Below, one piece after another: positions 9,845-22,564 of a DNA stretch of 64,000 nucleotides. The position numbers and the translations under genes are program-made. The DNA is taken from the NCBI GenBank assembly GCA_013180625.2, contig SNVD02013143.1:1-64000 (forward strand). The letters run 5' to 3'. The DNA is from Boswellia sacra (lineage: Eukaryota; Streptophyta; Magnoliopsida; Sapindales; Burseraceae). Under the pieces are notes generated by a model that worked only from the letters and a program-made list of their open reading frames with translations, did no database searches and had not been told where the DNA came from. Each line of letters begins with the position of its first letter. The stretch's first letter is position 1.

Positions 9845-12251
9845 ATGTGGGAATCTGAGTCCGAGTCTCTTGGAGGTAGAGATTATGGCAATGGAGTGCT
9901 TAGCTCAACTAAACATTGTGTCAAAACTGATGGATTTGAGCAAAAGGGCCAATCCTGGTATGTTTCTTAAAGTTCGTTTTCTTATATAAACATTTTTGTT
10001 TCAAAAAACCTTTGGCTTAGCCCATAAAATTTTTGTTTAATTATAGGTATGTTGCTACGGATATTCCAAGCGACCTTCTTGTTCAAATTGGAGATTGTAG
10101 TTTCCACTTACACAAGGTAGATATTTTACTTCTTTAAGCTTGCAAAATTCAGAAATTTGGTTCGCTGCAGAAAAACAAGTAATCTTAAATATCCTTTGAC
10201 TTATTTTTGTTTCTATTTTGTGTGTGTTGGTGTGTTTGTGAAAGTATCCTTTGCTTTCTAGAAGTGGAAAAATGAATAGACTGATTTATGAATCGCGTGA
10301 CCCGGACCTCAACAAGATAGCTTTGGATGATCTTCCCGGAGGACCGGAGGCGTTTGAGCTAGCTGCCAAATTCTGCTATGGAATTGCTGTTGATCTAACG
10401 GCGGCTAACATATCTGGCCTGAGATGTGCTGCAGAGTATCTAGAAATGACAGAGGACTTGGAAGAAGGAAATCTTATATTCAAAACTGAGGCTTTTCTCA
10501 GTTATGTAGTGTTGTCTTCATGGAGAGACTCTATAATAGTGTTGAAAAGTTGCGAGAAGCTCTCACCATGGGCTGAGAATCTCCAAATTGTGCGCAGATG
10601 CAGTGAGTCTATAGCTTGGAAAGCTTGTGCCAATCCGAAAGGAATTAGATGGGCATATACTGGAAAACCGCCTAAAGTTTCGAGCCCAAAATGGAATGAT
10701 ATGAAGGATTCAAGTCCAAGCAGGAACCATCAGGTCCCCCCGGATTGGTGGTTTGAAGATGTTTCAATTCTTAGAATTGATCACTTTGTTAGAGTCATTA
10801 CAGCAATCAAAGTAAAGGGTATGAGATTTGAATTGATTGGAGCTGCAATTATGCATTATGCAGCAAAATGGCTTACGGGATTGATAAGGGAGAGTTCGGG
10901 GCCTGGAGATGAAATCAGCAGCTGCAGTGCTAGTAATAGTAACAGTAGTGGTAGTAGCAGCTGGAAAGGTGGACTTCATATGATTGTGGCAGGGACTAAA
11001 GACGATCCTCCAACCGTTCAGGCCAAAGATCAACGGATGATCATTGAGAGTCTCATCAGCATAGTCCCACCACAGAAAGATAGTGTGTCATGTAGCTTCC
11101 TTCTCAGGTTGTTGAGAATGGCAAACATGTTAAAAGTAGCACCTGCCTTGGTGAATGAACTGGAGAAGCGTGTGGGGATGCAGTTTGAGCAGGCTACATT
11201 GGCAGATCTTCTCATTCCATCTTACAATAAAGGTGAAACTTTATATGATGTTGATCTTGTTCAGAGGCTTTTGGAGCATTTTCTTGTTCAAGAACAGACT
11301 GAAAGTTCAAGTCCTAGTAGGCAATCTTTTTCGGATAAACACATGTATGATGCCGCAACTCAGAGGGGCAATAGCACAAGTGCTAAGATGAGAGTGGCAA
11401 GACTTGTTGACAGCTATCTCACAGAAGTTGCCAGAGATAGAAATCTCTCTTTGACAAAATTTCAGGTCCTGGCTGAAGCTTTACCTGAATCTGCAAGGAC
11501 TTGTGATGATGGACTTTATCGCGCAATTGATTCCTATCTTAAGGTAATTAAATAACAAATTGTTCTCTTAAAGTTTATATTTTGCTTTGGTACATGTTCT
11601 TGAGTAAACCAACCATTTGATTGAGAAAATTGAACCAAATTTCTCAACTCTCCTGATCAAGCAATTTCTTGCATAATTAGTTTTCTGTTTAACAAATTAC
11701 AGGCGCATCCAACACTTTCCGAGCATGAAAGAAAGAGGCTCTGCCGTGTAATGGATTGCCAGAAGCTCTCAATTGATGCTTGTATGCACGCAGCACAAAA
11801 TGAAAGACTCCCACTAAGAGTTGTGGTACAAGTGCTCTTCTCCGAACAGGTAAAGATAAGCAACGCAATTGCCAACAACACCCTCAAAGAAGCTGGAGAG
11901 AGTCAATACCAGCCCATGATATCAAACAGGAAAACATTACTTGAAGGGACACCACAGTCATTCCAAGAAGGATGGGCAGCTGCCAAGAAGGACATTAACA
12001 CGCTTAAATTTGAGCTTGAGAGTGTCAAGACCAAGTACTTGGAGCTCCAAAATGACATGGACAATCTGCAGAGGCAGTTTGATAAGTTATCAAAGCAGAA
12101 ACAAACATCAGCATGGACCAGTGGGTGGAAGAAACTGAGCAAACTCACCAAGATGACACATCTAGAAAACCAGGAAATTGGACCCCAGATTCAGAGTTCT
12201 GCAGACCAGACTAGAAAGACACCTAGAAGGTGGAGAAATTCAATTTCTTGA
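9845..12251 (+). CDS. NPH3: NPH3, BTB/POZ and NPH3-domain phototropism signalling protein
   Basis: NPH3 is a plasma-membrane-associated partner of the blue-light receptor phototropin and a presumed substrate adaptor for a CUL3 ubiquitin ligase; it is needed for phototropism. Four exons were read from canonical GT/AG sites: 9845-9957, 10047-10116, 10245-11543 and 11703-12251. Together they give an open frame of 676 residues. The start [15 protein letters not shown] matches the family N-terminus. The BTB domain spans about residues 37-140 ([30 protein letters not shown]). The NPH3 domain starts at about 229 ([14 protein letters not shown]) and contains the family motif [12 protein letters not shown] at the exon 3/4 junction. 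A predicted coiled coil occupies about 580-630. The last residues, RRWRNSIS, include the serine (S674) that corresponds to the known 14-3-3 docking site. No disruption was seen. It is the clear NPH3 orthologue rather than one of the many paralogues, judged by both ends of the protein. Confidence 0.96.
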
Positions 12252-15194
12252 ACATTAGGGTAAGAGACCAGAGGATTGCCAAAGAATACTTCCACATTTT
12301 TTATGCACATTATATTTCCATTCTGTGTTATCATTCTTCCCTTTCATTTTCTGTTTATGATATTCTCTCTATATTTGTTTTCAATTTTATTTCATTTTTT
12401 TGGTCAGTGAACTGCAGGGTTCTCTATAGCATTACATCCGAGAACGAGGCCAAAAGGAAAAAATAGTATAATTTGTTACCAAAATTTGTTTGTGCCTTTT
12501 GTGAGTGAGTTTGCTGCAAATTCTCATATCTAAGTGTACTTTGATTTGCAAAAGAGGAAGACAGTGGCATTGTCATTTACATATGGTTTCTTTCTTGATT
12601 TGTAGACTCAAAATAGTAATGATTGGTGAAATAGCTGCATCAACAATGCCCCAATTAATTCGTGTGGTTGATACATGTCATATGATGAAATATTGTTGAC
12701 GCAGCAAATGCATTTAAGAATTTCTCCTAAATTAAGGGTTTTATATTCGGAATCTTAATTTATACATAGATCTTAAAATTGAATCTTACCTTTTTTTGAA
12801 AATGATACCTATCAATTCATGTTCGAATTTGATATCAAAGGGGTAACTTAATCAAGAAGTGAAGCTTGAATGAAGGAAGTGATAACAAATAAAGTGTATC
12901 TACTGTTCATAGCGAAATGGATGTGGCGTCTTGTACACTTGACGGATGGATCAATGGAGGCGAATCACGTGGAGACATGTCGGAGCATGGTAAGGATTGT
13001 CGCCCCCTGAAAACTTTCCAACATTTAACACAAAATTCAATTACTTTCGTTACATGTTCCCTATGTGAGTTTACCAATGTCATTGCTCGGTTAACTATAA
13101 CTTGTCTTTTTCCCATATGCATAATACTAGTGCTTTTACGAGTAATTTTCAGCTGGAAAGACTTGCATGTTAACATTGGTCAAGACATCATTTCCCAAAA
13201 AAAAACTTGGGGTATATTTAAGTTTTAAGAAGTGATCTTTTCATATGCGAAAGTAGGTTTAGATTTTAAAATTATATTTAAACATAAACCCCATTTTAAT
13301 TAGAAGCTAAATTTTAATTTAGTACAAGTAATAATATTAATATTAAACTTTTATTAAAGAATTCAATCCTCAAATTTACATTTAAAATTTTAAATTTTTA
13401 GACGAGTGATAAATTTAATATAATATTAGAACTACCGTCAAAGGTTTAAAGAATTTCAGTTATAATCTCAATTAAATAAAATAATGATTAACCCACTTTT
13501 CAACTCAACGAAAACACTTCATGATTCATCACACATTATTTATTTTAATCAACCTGTATAATGTTTATCTAAATTTTGTCAATTACTATAAACACTATTA
13601 TGCTAATTTACGATCTTTACTTGCCCATTTAAGCTTTTGGATGATAATGCTCCACTTATATTACATATATTGACCTAAAACTAGATTCAATTATAAGAAA
13701 TTGAGTTGAGAACCGAAAATTAGAAGAAATTGAGTTGAGAACTAGAATTGGGATCTCATACTGATGTGGCGCCTACATGACGGCCTGTGGTTGCATCGGC
13801 TGGAAGCGAAAAAAGTGTAAAATTCTGATGCAATCATAGCAAAAATTGAAAGGAACATACAAAATAAAATATTGAACTTTCTATGACAATCTCAGCTTGC
13901 ATCTTGCATGAAATAAGGGATTCCTGATGTGACCTGTCGACGCCAATTAAGTCAAAATATTGTCCACTCTACATATTATCTATCGAGAGGGAATTATTAT
14001 GTCTTTGATTTATATTCTAATTTTTCATATGAAAAATAGGATATCACAGGATTTTATAATCTGTATATCTATCTCAGTCGGTTTTTAGTATAGTAACTTT
14101 TGTAAATAGTACTATTCTTAATCACGTCTGGTCAATTTGAAAAAGAATCCAATTTTCAAATTAATCTTGATTGATTTATTTGGTAGGATAAATAAACAAA
14201 AGATTTAAATTCTTTCATGAATCGAATAATATTACTCTACTAAATTTATCTTAAATTTTATATGTCAAATGATATATAATTAATTAGAGATTGTCAACGG
14301 CCGATCAGCCTATCAATGCAAGTATTCTTAAGAATAATATGTCACAATTTCAAGTAGAATACTAATAAAAAATGGCTTAAACCTTTTAATTAATGCTAAA
14401 TTTCTAAGGAAACTTTAAGCACGAAGGATTGGTGGTAGTTGTTTAATTGATGAATTTCTTGGCGTGGAGTTGAAAATAGAATAATCTAATACCGCTCTTA
14501 TTAATTTGCACAATGCTCTCAAGCCCAAAAAACACTTTCAAGATCACTTACTGCAAGATCTTCCGGATCGACCTGAAACTAGGTATCATGCATTATCCTG
14601 CTTCGTAAGAACAACAAATTAAACAATAATTTAATTGCAGGACCACAAAGGAGACAATTAAGCTATAATTAATTTTCTAAACATTCATGAAATTTTGCCG
14701 TTGTTCTGAAGCTTAATTTACCTGGGCATGGTAGGAAAGCTGCATCCATCCTGCCTTGCTGGCCGTCCAAGGAATCCTCATCTAGGCGGGGATCGGGAAG
14801 ACCGAAAGGCCTCGGATCATATTAACTCATCATTTAATGCTTTTGATTAAGATTAAATGGTTTGTCTTTTAACCTAAATATTTTACTATTCATCCTATTC
14901 GATGAAATGTAATTAAGAGGTGCTATTTGTACTCCACCATGGAAAGCTAAAGAGTTCTTATTTTTAATATTTTTGTCTAGATTACAAATTTTCTATGATC
15001 AAAATTGCTTTAAAGTCAATGTTATAAAAAAATTAACGACAACTTTTTATTTTATTCTCTCATTTTATAAAACTATAAAACTTTGGACACAATCTGTTTG
15101 TGTCAAAATTTGGATGGCCCAAATTCCTTACAAAATGAGTAGAAAATAGTAAAATGTGAGTTTGAGTTTGACTCTGTCCAATCACAAGAAACTG
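12252..15194. other. NPH3 3' UTR, then gene-free intergenic DNA
   Basis: The first few hundred bases after the NPH3 stop are probably its 3' UTR, although no single poly(A) signal stands out. Beyond about 12700 no gene, RNA gene or bounded repeat is recognised. A locally GC-richer patch near 14740-14820 has no tRNA or coding character. Confidence 0.5.
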
Positions 15195-15202
15195 CCTTCA
15201 AT

Positions 15203-15715
15203 TAGGGGTGGCAATTTTTGACACGACTCGTGAACACGACACGAACACGACACGAATACGTTACACGATTAATAAATGGGTCGGGTTAGTGTTGAAGGTG
15301 TTCAACACGCCAACCCGTTTAATGACACGAATAGTTAAATATATTTTGTACATTCTTAATATGTAAATTCATTCAATGATATAAATTATTACCTACTTAC
15401 AATATATATATTATAAAATTAAAATTTTTATACTATAAAATAAATTAATTTATAAAATAATAAATTATGATAATTTTAATAATATTTTATACTAACAATG
15501 GTTTATATTCTAAAAATAATTTTAATTGATTTAAATATAAAGAATATAATATATTATGTATAACTAAGTTAAACAATTAAGTAAATTATGCGAATTAAAT
15601 ATGACACGATTACTACACGTGGGTAACACGTTTAATAATTGGGTGGGTTTGGGTTTCATGTTTTGACACGAATAATTAAATGGGCCGACACGACACGACA
15701 CGATTGCTACCCCTA
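15203..15715. mobile_element. hAT-type MITE, 513 bp, with 8-bp target-site duplication
   Basis: The ends are TAGGGGTGGCAAT and ATTGCTACCCCTA, near-perfect inverted repeats, flanked on both sides by the direct repeat CCTTCAAT (15195-15202 and 15716-15723). Multiple ACACGACACGA motifs near both ends look like subterminal transposase-binding repeats. There is no coding capacity. An 8-bp duplication with this end type is diagnostic of the hAT superfamily. Confidence 0.92.
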
Positions 15716-15723
15716 CCTTCAAT

Positions 15724-17308
15724 GAAGACGTCGGCAAGGGTGCCTACGTAATTTTATCTACTCCCATGCTTAAGTTAGTAGCCCAAAAAGTGTAAATAAA
15801 GCATAGATTGACCGCAATGAATATAGTAATTGAGCTTCCAAAAACTTACTTGACCCTTTTTTGAGCCTACCTTTGTAGGGTATATTTCATTAATAGAGAA
15901 ACTTACTTCTCAAATCATAGGATGATGTATTGTTACCTGATTCACGATAAGATCTTGACCATTTTAGCCACTTATCCATGATTTTTTGGGGATAATAAGG
16001 GTGTATGTTGATCTTTTGTTAGTGGATGCTACCCACTCCCTTATTTGAAGGGATTTCAATTTAGGAAGAACTTTGTTGCGCCACCTGATACTTGACACAT
16101 GTCTCTGCAAGTGAAATGATGAGATGGATGGTGATGAAGTCATATTTGGACTCCTGAACATGGTCTGGGCTAGGTTTTTCTTGTGGGTAAGAACTCGACG
16201 GATCTTGATATCTTACGTAATCCAACTTTCTTTTACCTCGGACTTTGATGTCTGGTTGATATTTGAGCTTTTCTGGACTCCAAAAATTATTTAATTTTTA
16301 AATTTACCGATCTAACAATATTGTGTCATCTGAGATTGTATACGTTAAATTATATAAAATGATTATGTGTATAGTACTACTCTTTATAAAATAGTTTTAC
16401 ATCCATATATTTGTTATAATATTTTAAACCTAGATAACTCATCTTCAATTTAGAGAAGTTGAAAATTACTCTAGAAATATTTAGCATCCTACCTTTTCTC
16501 TTAATCTATTTGTTGCATCTCAACAAAGAGCTTCGTAAGATGTGTTGCATTCTCCCTATGAAATAAATAAATAAAAACCCTCCATTTATCTCTCAAGTCG
16601 CAGGGCGTTTCATAAAATTAAAGTGGGAAACTTGGAAGCTTAACTACATGTAAAATATTCTGAAAATTTGTGGATGACTGTTGATTACTGTTAGAATGGC
16701 AAATACAAAACCTAAGGTTTCAACCCAATAATTACTTAATTAATATTAAGAAAGAAAAATCTCAACACCTCAATTAGAGATAATAAACTTGTTTCTTTTT
16801 TTTTTTCTTTGAAAAGATAATTAAGTTAATAGAGATGTTAAAAGAAAATAGTAGTGCATTCATAGAGTGTTTGAAAAAAATTACGTTTAGAAGAGTAATA
16901 AATAGGTAAAAGATATTTTTTGAATTTTAATGAGATGTTGTTAGGAATAACTTTTTTTTTTTAAATTCTAAAAAAGATATAATTAGAAATGATGCTTCTT
17001 TCTTTGCTCAATAACCGGAGCAAATAGCGCCGCTTTAAATTAATTCCAACATTAAAAGTATGTAGCCCAGCCCACTATAAAGTTAAATTTACCTAAATCC
17101 TAGCCCAAGACTATACATCCGAGCCCAATGTGGGTGATTTTGTAAAGAGTAGTGCTAGAATAATTCTCATATACTAATTAATTTTGTAGCCACCATTATC
17201 AATTTAAACAAGGATGAAATTGTAATAATGAAATAAATTTGTAAATATGTTATTAATTTAAGCAATCTTTTACATGAATCAAATCATTTGCTATCTCTTG
17301 AACGTATT
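15724..17308. other. Gene-free intergenic DNA
   Basis: No gene is supported. Short open frames (for example on the - strand at 15964-16161) have no recognisable domain. The GC content of 15,960-16,260 is a little higher and may be an old transposon fragment. Confidence 0.5.
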
Positions 17309-17313
17309 GTTGT

Positions 17314-19609
17314 TGAGAGTTCTGAAAGTATGTAGTTATATAAAATAAAACAGTAAACTGTAAAGTAAAATTGGCACTGGTTACGTGGTTCGGTTATAAA
17401 ATCTACATCCACCGACAGCTATAGAGCTGCAATTCACTAAGTTCTTGTTTGTACAATCTTTAGGACCTTTTATAGTGCTGACTCACCCTCACACACTGCC
17501 CTAATCTTTGTAAAACAAAATCTTCGCAAAGATCTTAAGCTCTAGTGATACTGCCCACTCTCTGTCATAGATAACTTAACAACACACTGTTAAGTTATGC
17601 ATAACTAATGACGTCTGACATTGAATTACGTAAACACTTAACCTACAAGTTATCCCAAGTGTCTACTAACTCACACATACTCAATCAACAACTCATGTAC
17701 GATTTCTACCACTCATACATGAATCAAAAGATTCAAAGAATCAAATCAATAAAGACATCCCTTTGTGTGTGATGCTCTCTTCTTTAATTGTTGGAATGTC
17801 AAGACATAGACTCTCACGACACACCCAATTAATCAGCCAACTTTGCCGACTTCTTCCTTCTCCAGTTATGAAACTATAACAGGTATATAGTGAGAGGCCT
17901 GGACGAAATCTCCTAGAAATCCTGTAAAAGATCTAAGTCAAAATCATATTAGGCTTAGGAGAAATAAATTAGGAAGTGATATAATTAAACTCCTAAGAAA
18001 TTAGGATAAATAAATATCCTCCTATTCTAATTAGAATATAAGATACTATATCCTAATCTAAAAAGATATTTATTATAAATCAAATACTTCCTAAAATATA
18101 ATTCTAGAAACAGTAAAATAATAACATTCTTGTTTTATCACACGATGATCAAAATATAACATGTGCATGACACATGCACAAAAAATCTCGTCACTAACAT
18201 TCTCGGTACAAGTGCTCGACATATACCACTAAGGGTGCACACGTGTTGGGTCGGGTCGGGTTTCGTAAAATCCGATTTAACCCGACGAAGCATCGGGTTG
18301 TAAGAATTTGATCCGAGATTGGGTTTTTCAATTATGCGATCCGACATAGAACCCGATTTCTCGGGTCGGATCGGGTTGATCGGGTTGGTCTATATGAAAG
18401 TTCAGAATTACTTCGGCAACTTTGCAAGCAAGGAAGCAACTCCTTCATGTTCAATCAATTGAAAAAATTACTAAAGAATTTAATTAAAAAAAAATCAACA
18501 TTTCAGATAGTAGTTTTCGTTCCTAATCTGCCGTCAAAATATATTATCAAAATATAATGCACAATCTGTTCCATTAAAGTCAATTCATAACAAATAATTT
18601 TCAAGATCAATACCGATGCCTTTGAAAATCATATGCAAGATTCATCAAACTTTGTAGCTAGATTAGAGGCAAGCCGAATCTTGATTCTTGTACTACCAAA
18701 ATAATATGGCTGGGAAGGCAAGGAGAGGCAGTTGTGACTCGTGAGCTTGAGCAAGGAGAGTGGAGGCAAGAGAGGAGAGTGGAGGCTGCTAGCGTAAATG
18801 AAGGAGTTGTAGTGGCAGGGTTGGAGGCAGATTGTGAAGGAGAAAAGGTGGTGGGGTTGGTGAAAGAGGAGAGAAGTTTGGTGGAGGTGACAGTAAGCAT
18901 GAGTGAGGAGAGTGGGAGCAAGAGAGGAGAGTGCAGGTTGCTAGCGGCAAGGGAGAAGTTGGAGGCAGAGGCTGGTTTGTGAAGGAGAAGACTGAAAAGG
19001 CGGTGGGGTTAGTGTGAAAATGTGAAAGAGAAAAGAAAAATTAGGGTTTCAATGGCAAAGCGATTTTTTTATATAACTAATCTAGTGTTGCAGGATTCAC
19101 AAAAATATTATGCATCCCACTAATGAAAAATTGACACGTGTTATATTTTAATTTTTTAAATAATAAAATAATCGGGTCGGGTTTTTCGGGTTTTCTGCAA
19201 TAAATCCGATCATAACCCGATTTTACTTAAACCCGATATTTAAAACCCGATTTCGGGTTTTTATAACATCATAACCCGTAAAAAACCCGATAAACTCGAT
19301 CAACCCGATCGGGTCGGATTTTTTTGAACACCCCTATATACCACTTGACACTCGACACTTGAAACTCGACACTCAACAAGTTTGACACAATAGACTCGAC
19401 ATGCGACACAATCGCGACACTCGACAAAATCTCGACACTCGACAAAATCTCGACACTAGACGAAATCTCGACACTAGACGAAATCGAAACTCGACAAAAT
19501 CTCGATACTAGACAAAATCGAAACTCGACAAAATCTCGACAATCACACTTGACACCAATAATCTCGACATAATCAACTCAACACATCTCGACACATCTCG
19601 ACACCAACA
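17314..19609 (-). repeat. 3' LTR of the copia element (split by a hAT insertion)
   Basis: It matches 27516-28744 once the insertion at 18230-19336 and its 8-bp duplication are discounted, leaving about 1,181 bp. The part near 19340-19605 is a minisatellite of CTCGACACT / ACGAAATCGAAA motifs. On the - strand the LTR starts TGTTGGTGTCGAG. Confidence 0.93.
18230..19336. mobile_element. hAT-type element, 1.1 kb, inserted in the copia LTR
   Basis: The direct repeat TATACCAC flanks it at 18222-18229 and 19337-19344. The ends are TAAGGGTGCACACG and ...TTGAACACCCCTA, imperfect inverted repeats. CGGGTCGGGTTT and AACCCGAT motifs are dense in both subterminal regions in opposite orientations. The other LTR has a single related copy of the site (ACATACACCACTC near 28430), which confirms the insertion. 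Small open frames at 18658-18982 are rich in Glu/Gly or Ser/Leu on opposite strands and are not a transposase. Confidence 0.93.
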
Positions 19610-19980
19610 ATCTCCCCTTTTTGGCAACTTGTGATGAAAGCACTAAACTATTTCTAGTAAAAATAACATGTGAGCTGTTACAAAAATCATAACAGAACAC
19701 TATCATAACTTTGTATATCCTGCAAACAGAATAAAACATAGAAAAAACACATAACATCAAAATAGGTCGAAAGCACGCACATAGCATAAGAAATTTAGCT
19801 CTTACTCCCCCTCACTTTTTACTTACACCTTTGAGGAATAGGCAACAAAAAAATAAACACAGAACACAGTTAAAGAGATAACAAAAAAACAACAAAAAGA
19901 TCAGCAGCATCAGTGCAAAAAGGATCAGCAGCCACTCCTTTATCTCCCCCTTGATTTCAGCACAAGTGGCCAAAACTAAC

Positions 19981-21836
19981 TAAGTCTGGGAGACTTGCGA
20001 ACTAGTGGAGAAGTGGAGCTGCTAGGGCGCTTTCTAGTCCTGTGAGCAACAGATTTAAACCTGTGCCTGGTAGTGGGGGTAGGCTGTTCCGAGGGTACAG
20101 GTGCTGGCGGTGCATCAGTAGTGTCAGAAGAAGTAACTTCAGCCACAATTCTTCTGATGTCCTTCTCACAGAGTTCTACACTGGTTATCTGAGGTGGTGT
20201 TGAAGAGGTATAAGGTTCTGCTTTAGTTGCTTCAGGAAGAGGGAAATCATGAGGTTCTTTCTCAGCCAGTGGTGAAGGCTATTTCATTCCGGATTCTACT
20301 TGTGTTGATTCATTTAACACAGATTTATCTCTTAAAGCTGGAGCTGATGATTTGATTTTCTTCTTCTTCCTCTGGTCAGATGATTTCTTTACCACTTCAA
20401 CTGTCTTCTTTCCCTTCCTTGTAGTTCCCTTTGCAAGAGATAGAATTGGGTTTGCCTTCTGCTTCTATTATGCTATTATGTCTATCTCAATAGCAGATTG
20501 TGCAGCTTGACCTACTGTTGGCATTTGATCAGCTGCTTCAGGCAGAGGTTCATCAGCCTCAGGTATCTCCTCAGCTGGTTTCTCATGAACCACAGTGTCA
20601 GTCTCCATGGTCTGTGGTTCTGCTGTAGTACTAGGATGTCCTGCAAACTTTGCTTCCAAAGCAGATTGCTTGAGTTTAATTTTCTTCAAATCCTGCACAA
20701 TTTCTGTCAAAACAGAGTTGATCAATACAAGCTGTTCTTCAATATTGTTCATTTGATTTTTCCTAACTCTCTTTGGCTTCGGTTTAGGTGCAGGTAAGTC
20801 AGATTTGTCATGCAATCTCTGAAGAAATTCCTTTGTAATGGATTTAGACAGAATTTCTGTCTCTTCATTAGAACTCATAGGGATGCTGTTCTGTGCAAGA
20901 ATCCCTTGAATCAAACATGGAAACACAAGCAATTAATAATCAGAGTGATATGATCCAATTTGTATAATTGATCTATAGGCTAGCAAACCAAAGTTAATTG
21001 GTCGATTGGTGCCTAAACAATAGAGAAATTTCACTCTGTCTTCCTGAACTTGATTTTGATGGGAAGAAGGAAGCCAGTTGAATTGAGCTATCTTATGCAA
21101 CACTCGATATTTCTTCCTAAGGTATTATTGGTCTATACCGTCTTTCGACTTCCAAACAATGTCTGTTCTACCAGTCAATTCCTTTATTATTTCGGCCATG
21201 TTAAATTCTTCATCTAATGCATGTAAACTGCCTATGGGAATGTCCAGGAAAGTGTTTATAACATTCGGAGAGAACTTAACAAACTTTCCTCTACAATAAA
21301 CTGTGATACAGAAAGCTTTTAGGATCATCAACGGCAAAAGAGATGTTTACATAAAATTCCTGAATTAAAGCCTTCACAGGGGGTAGGAAGTTTGTTACCG
21401 TACGAGTCCAGTAAATAGACTCAATCATCTCACTCAGACTATAGGTATTGAAATCTGACAGTTACACTGGCCTTTCCATCTATAGATTCCTCTTTGAAGT
21501 GTACTTCATGAACTTCTGTTTAATGGCCGTTGTAAGGAATTTGTTAAACTTCGGCTTAATTTTTTCATTTATCTTCTTTACTAGAACAAGTTCATCTTCG
21601 CTCATGGCTGGATCAGTTGCGATCTCTGCATGTTCGTGCTGTGTCGGAGATGACGATACACTGTTGCTGGAGTCGCTGTGAGAAGATGAAGAACTAGCTG
21701 TCTTTTTCGAGTCAGAGGAGGTCGCCATGGTTAGGTTACTGGTCTGTAGAAAATTTTCAGAACAGGAAGAGAGAAGTAAGATGCGGGACGGGGAAGAAAC
21801 TGTAGTTAAAGTATGGTATGAACAGGAGAAGCCCAA
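19981..21836 (-). pseudogene. Env-like third ORF region of the SIRE element, broken
   Basis: Read on the - strand, three pieces follow one another. First is a Ser-rich N-terminal part with a charged segment (21836-21480, probable start MATSSDSKKTA). Second is a segment GKFVKFSPNVINTFLDIP (21337-21125) that looks like the 'putative plant transposon protein' domain found in env-like or third ORFs of plant retroelements. Third is a long acidic, Pro/Glu-rich and partly coiled-coil part (20932-20468) continuing to a basic tail with RKRPSSSTSPLVRKSPRLS, ending near 19981. Stops and frame changes separate the pieces. No clear transmembrane envelope is seen. Function in SIRE elements is unproven. Confidence 0.7.
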
Positions 21837-22564
21837 AAACTATTCGTAATATACTAGGCCAAAGTTGAAATAATTTTGTTTTTAACAAAATTTAATGTTA
21901 CTTCCCTTTCCAAAACCGTTCCATAACTGACATTAATGAACGAATTCAAAAATTTGATTCCTATTAGAGTAAGGAATTCTAATAGAATTAGGATTTCCGC
22001 CACTGAAATTTCTCCCTCTTAATTCAATACTGTTGGCATGGCATTTTTGACACATGGACACATAAGAAAATCAAATTTTTTTAAATAAGCATAAAGAGCA
22101 TTGGGTGTTAAAAAAAAACGTAACAGCAGACAGTTAACAATAACATAACAATAGTATCTGAACATCATATGAATCATTCTAAGAAGGCATATTTCAAAGC
22201 TGATTATTTACCTTTATTAATTTTATTACTTAATCCAATTGAGTGATCAACTTGAGCATGCTTCTTACACACACAAAAGTTAGTCTCAATGTGAATTTTA
22301 TAAATAAATACAGTAGCTTTCACACATGTATAGAGGTAGCCCTTTTTCATTTGAGTGGGTGACCTCACCATATTTCCCCGATACAATGAAGTTACTCTGA
22401 ATGGATGACTTTCACACACCATATACTGGTAGCCCTCTCTGTGTTTTTCATTGTTAAACTAGTATCTTATCATTCACTCATTTTTTATATCCCAGCTCAC
22501 ACATGCTTAATTAGAAAGAAACTTATGATATTATAGTTATAAATAACATAACAGCATACAGTGT

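Noticed and set aside
14740..14820. GC-richer patch considered as a tRNA or rRNA fragment
   Set aside because: No cloverleaf, anticodon arm or T-loop motif can be formed, and no rRNA-like sequence was recognised.
18658..18982. Opposed open frames in the hAT element considered as a transposase piece
   Set aside because: Purine-rich low-complexity sequence giving Glu/Gly on one strand and Ser/Leu on the other. No hAT dimerisation or catalytic motif.
19345..19605. Regular short repeats considered as a CRISPR-like array
   Set aside because: Plant LTR minisatellite present in both LTRs. No constant repeat with unique spacers.
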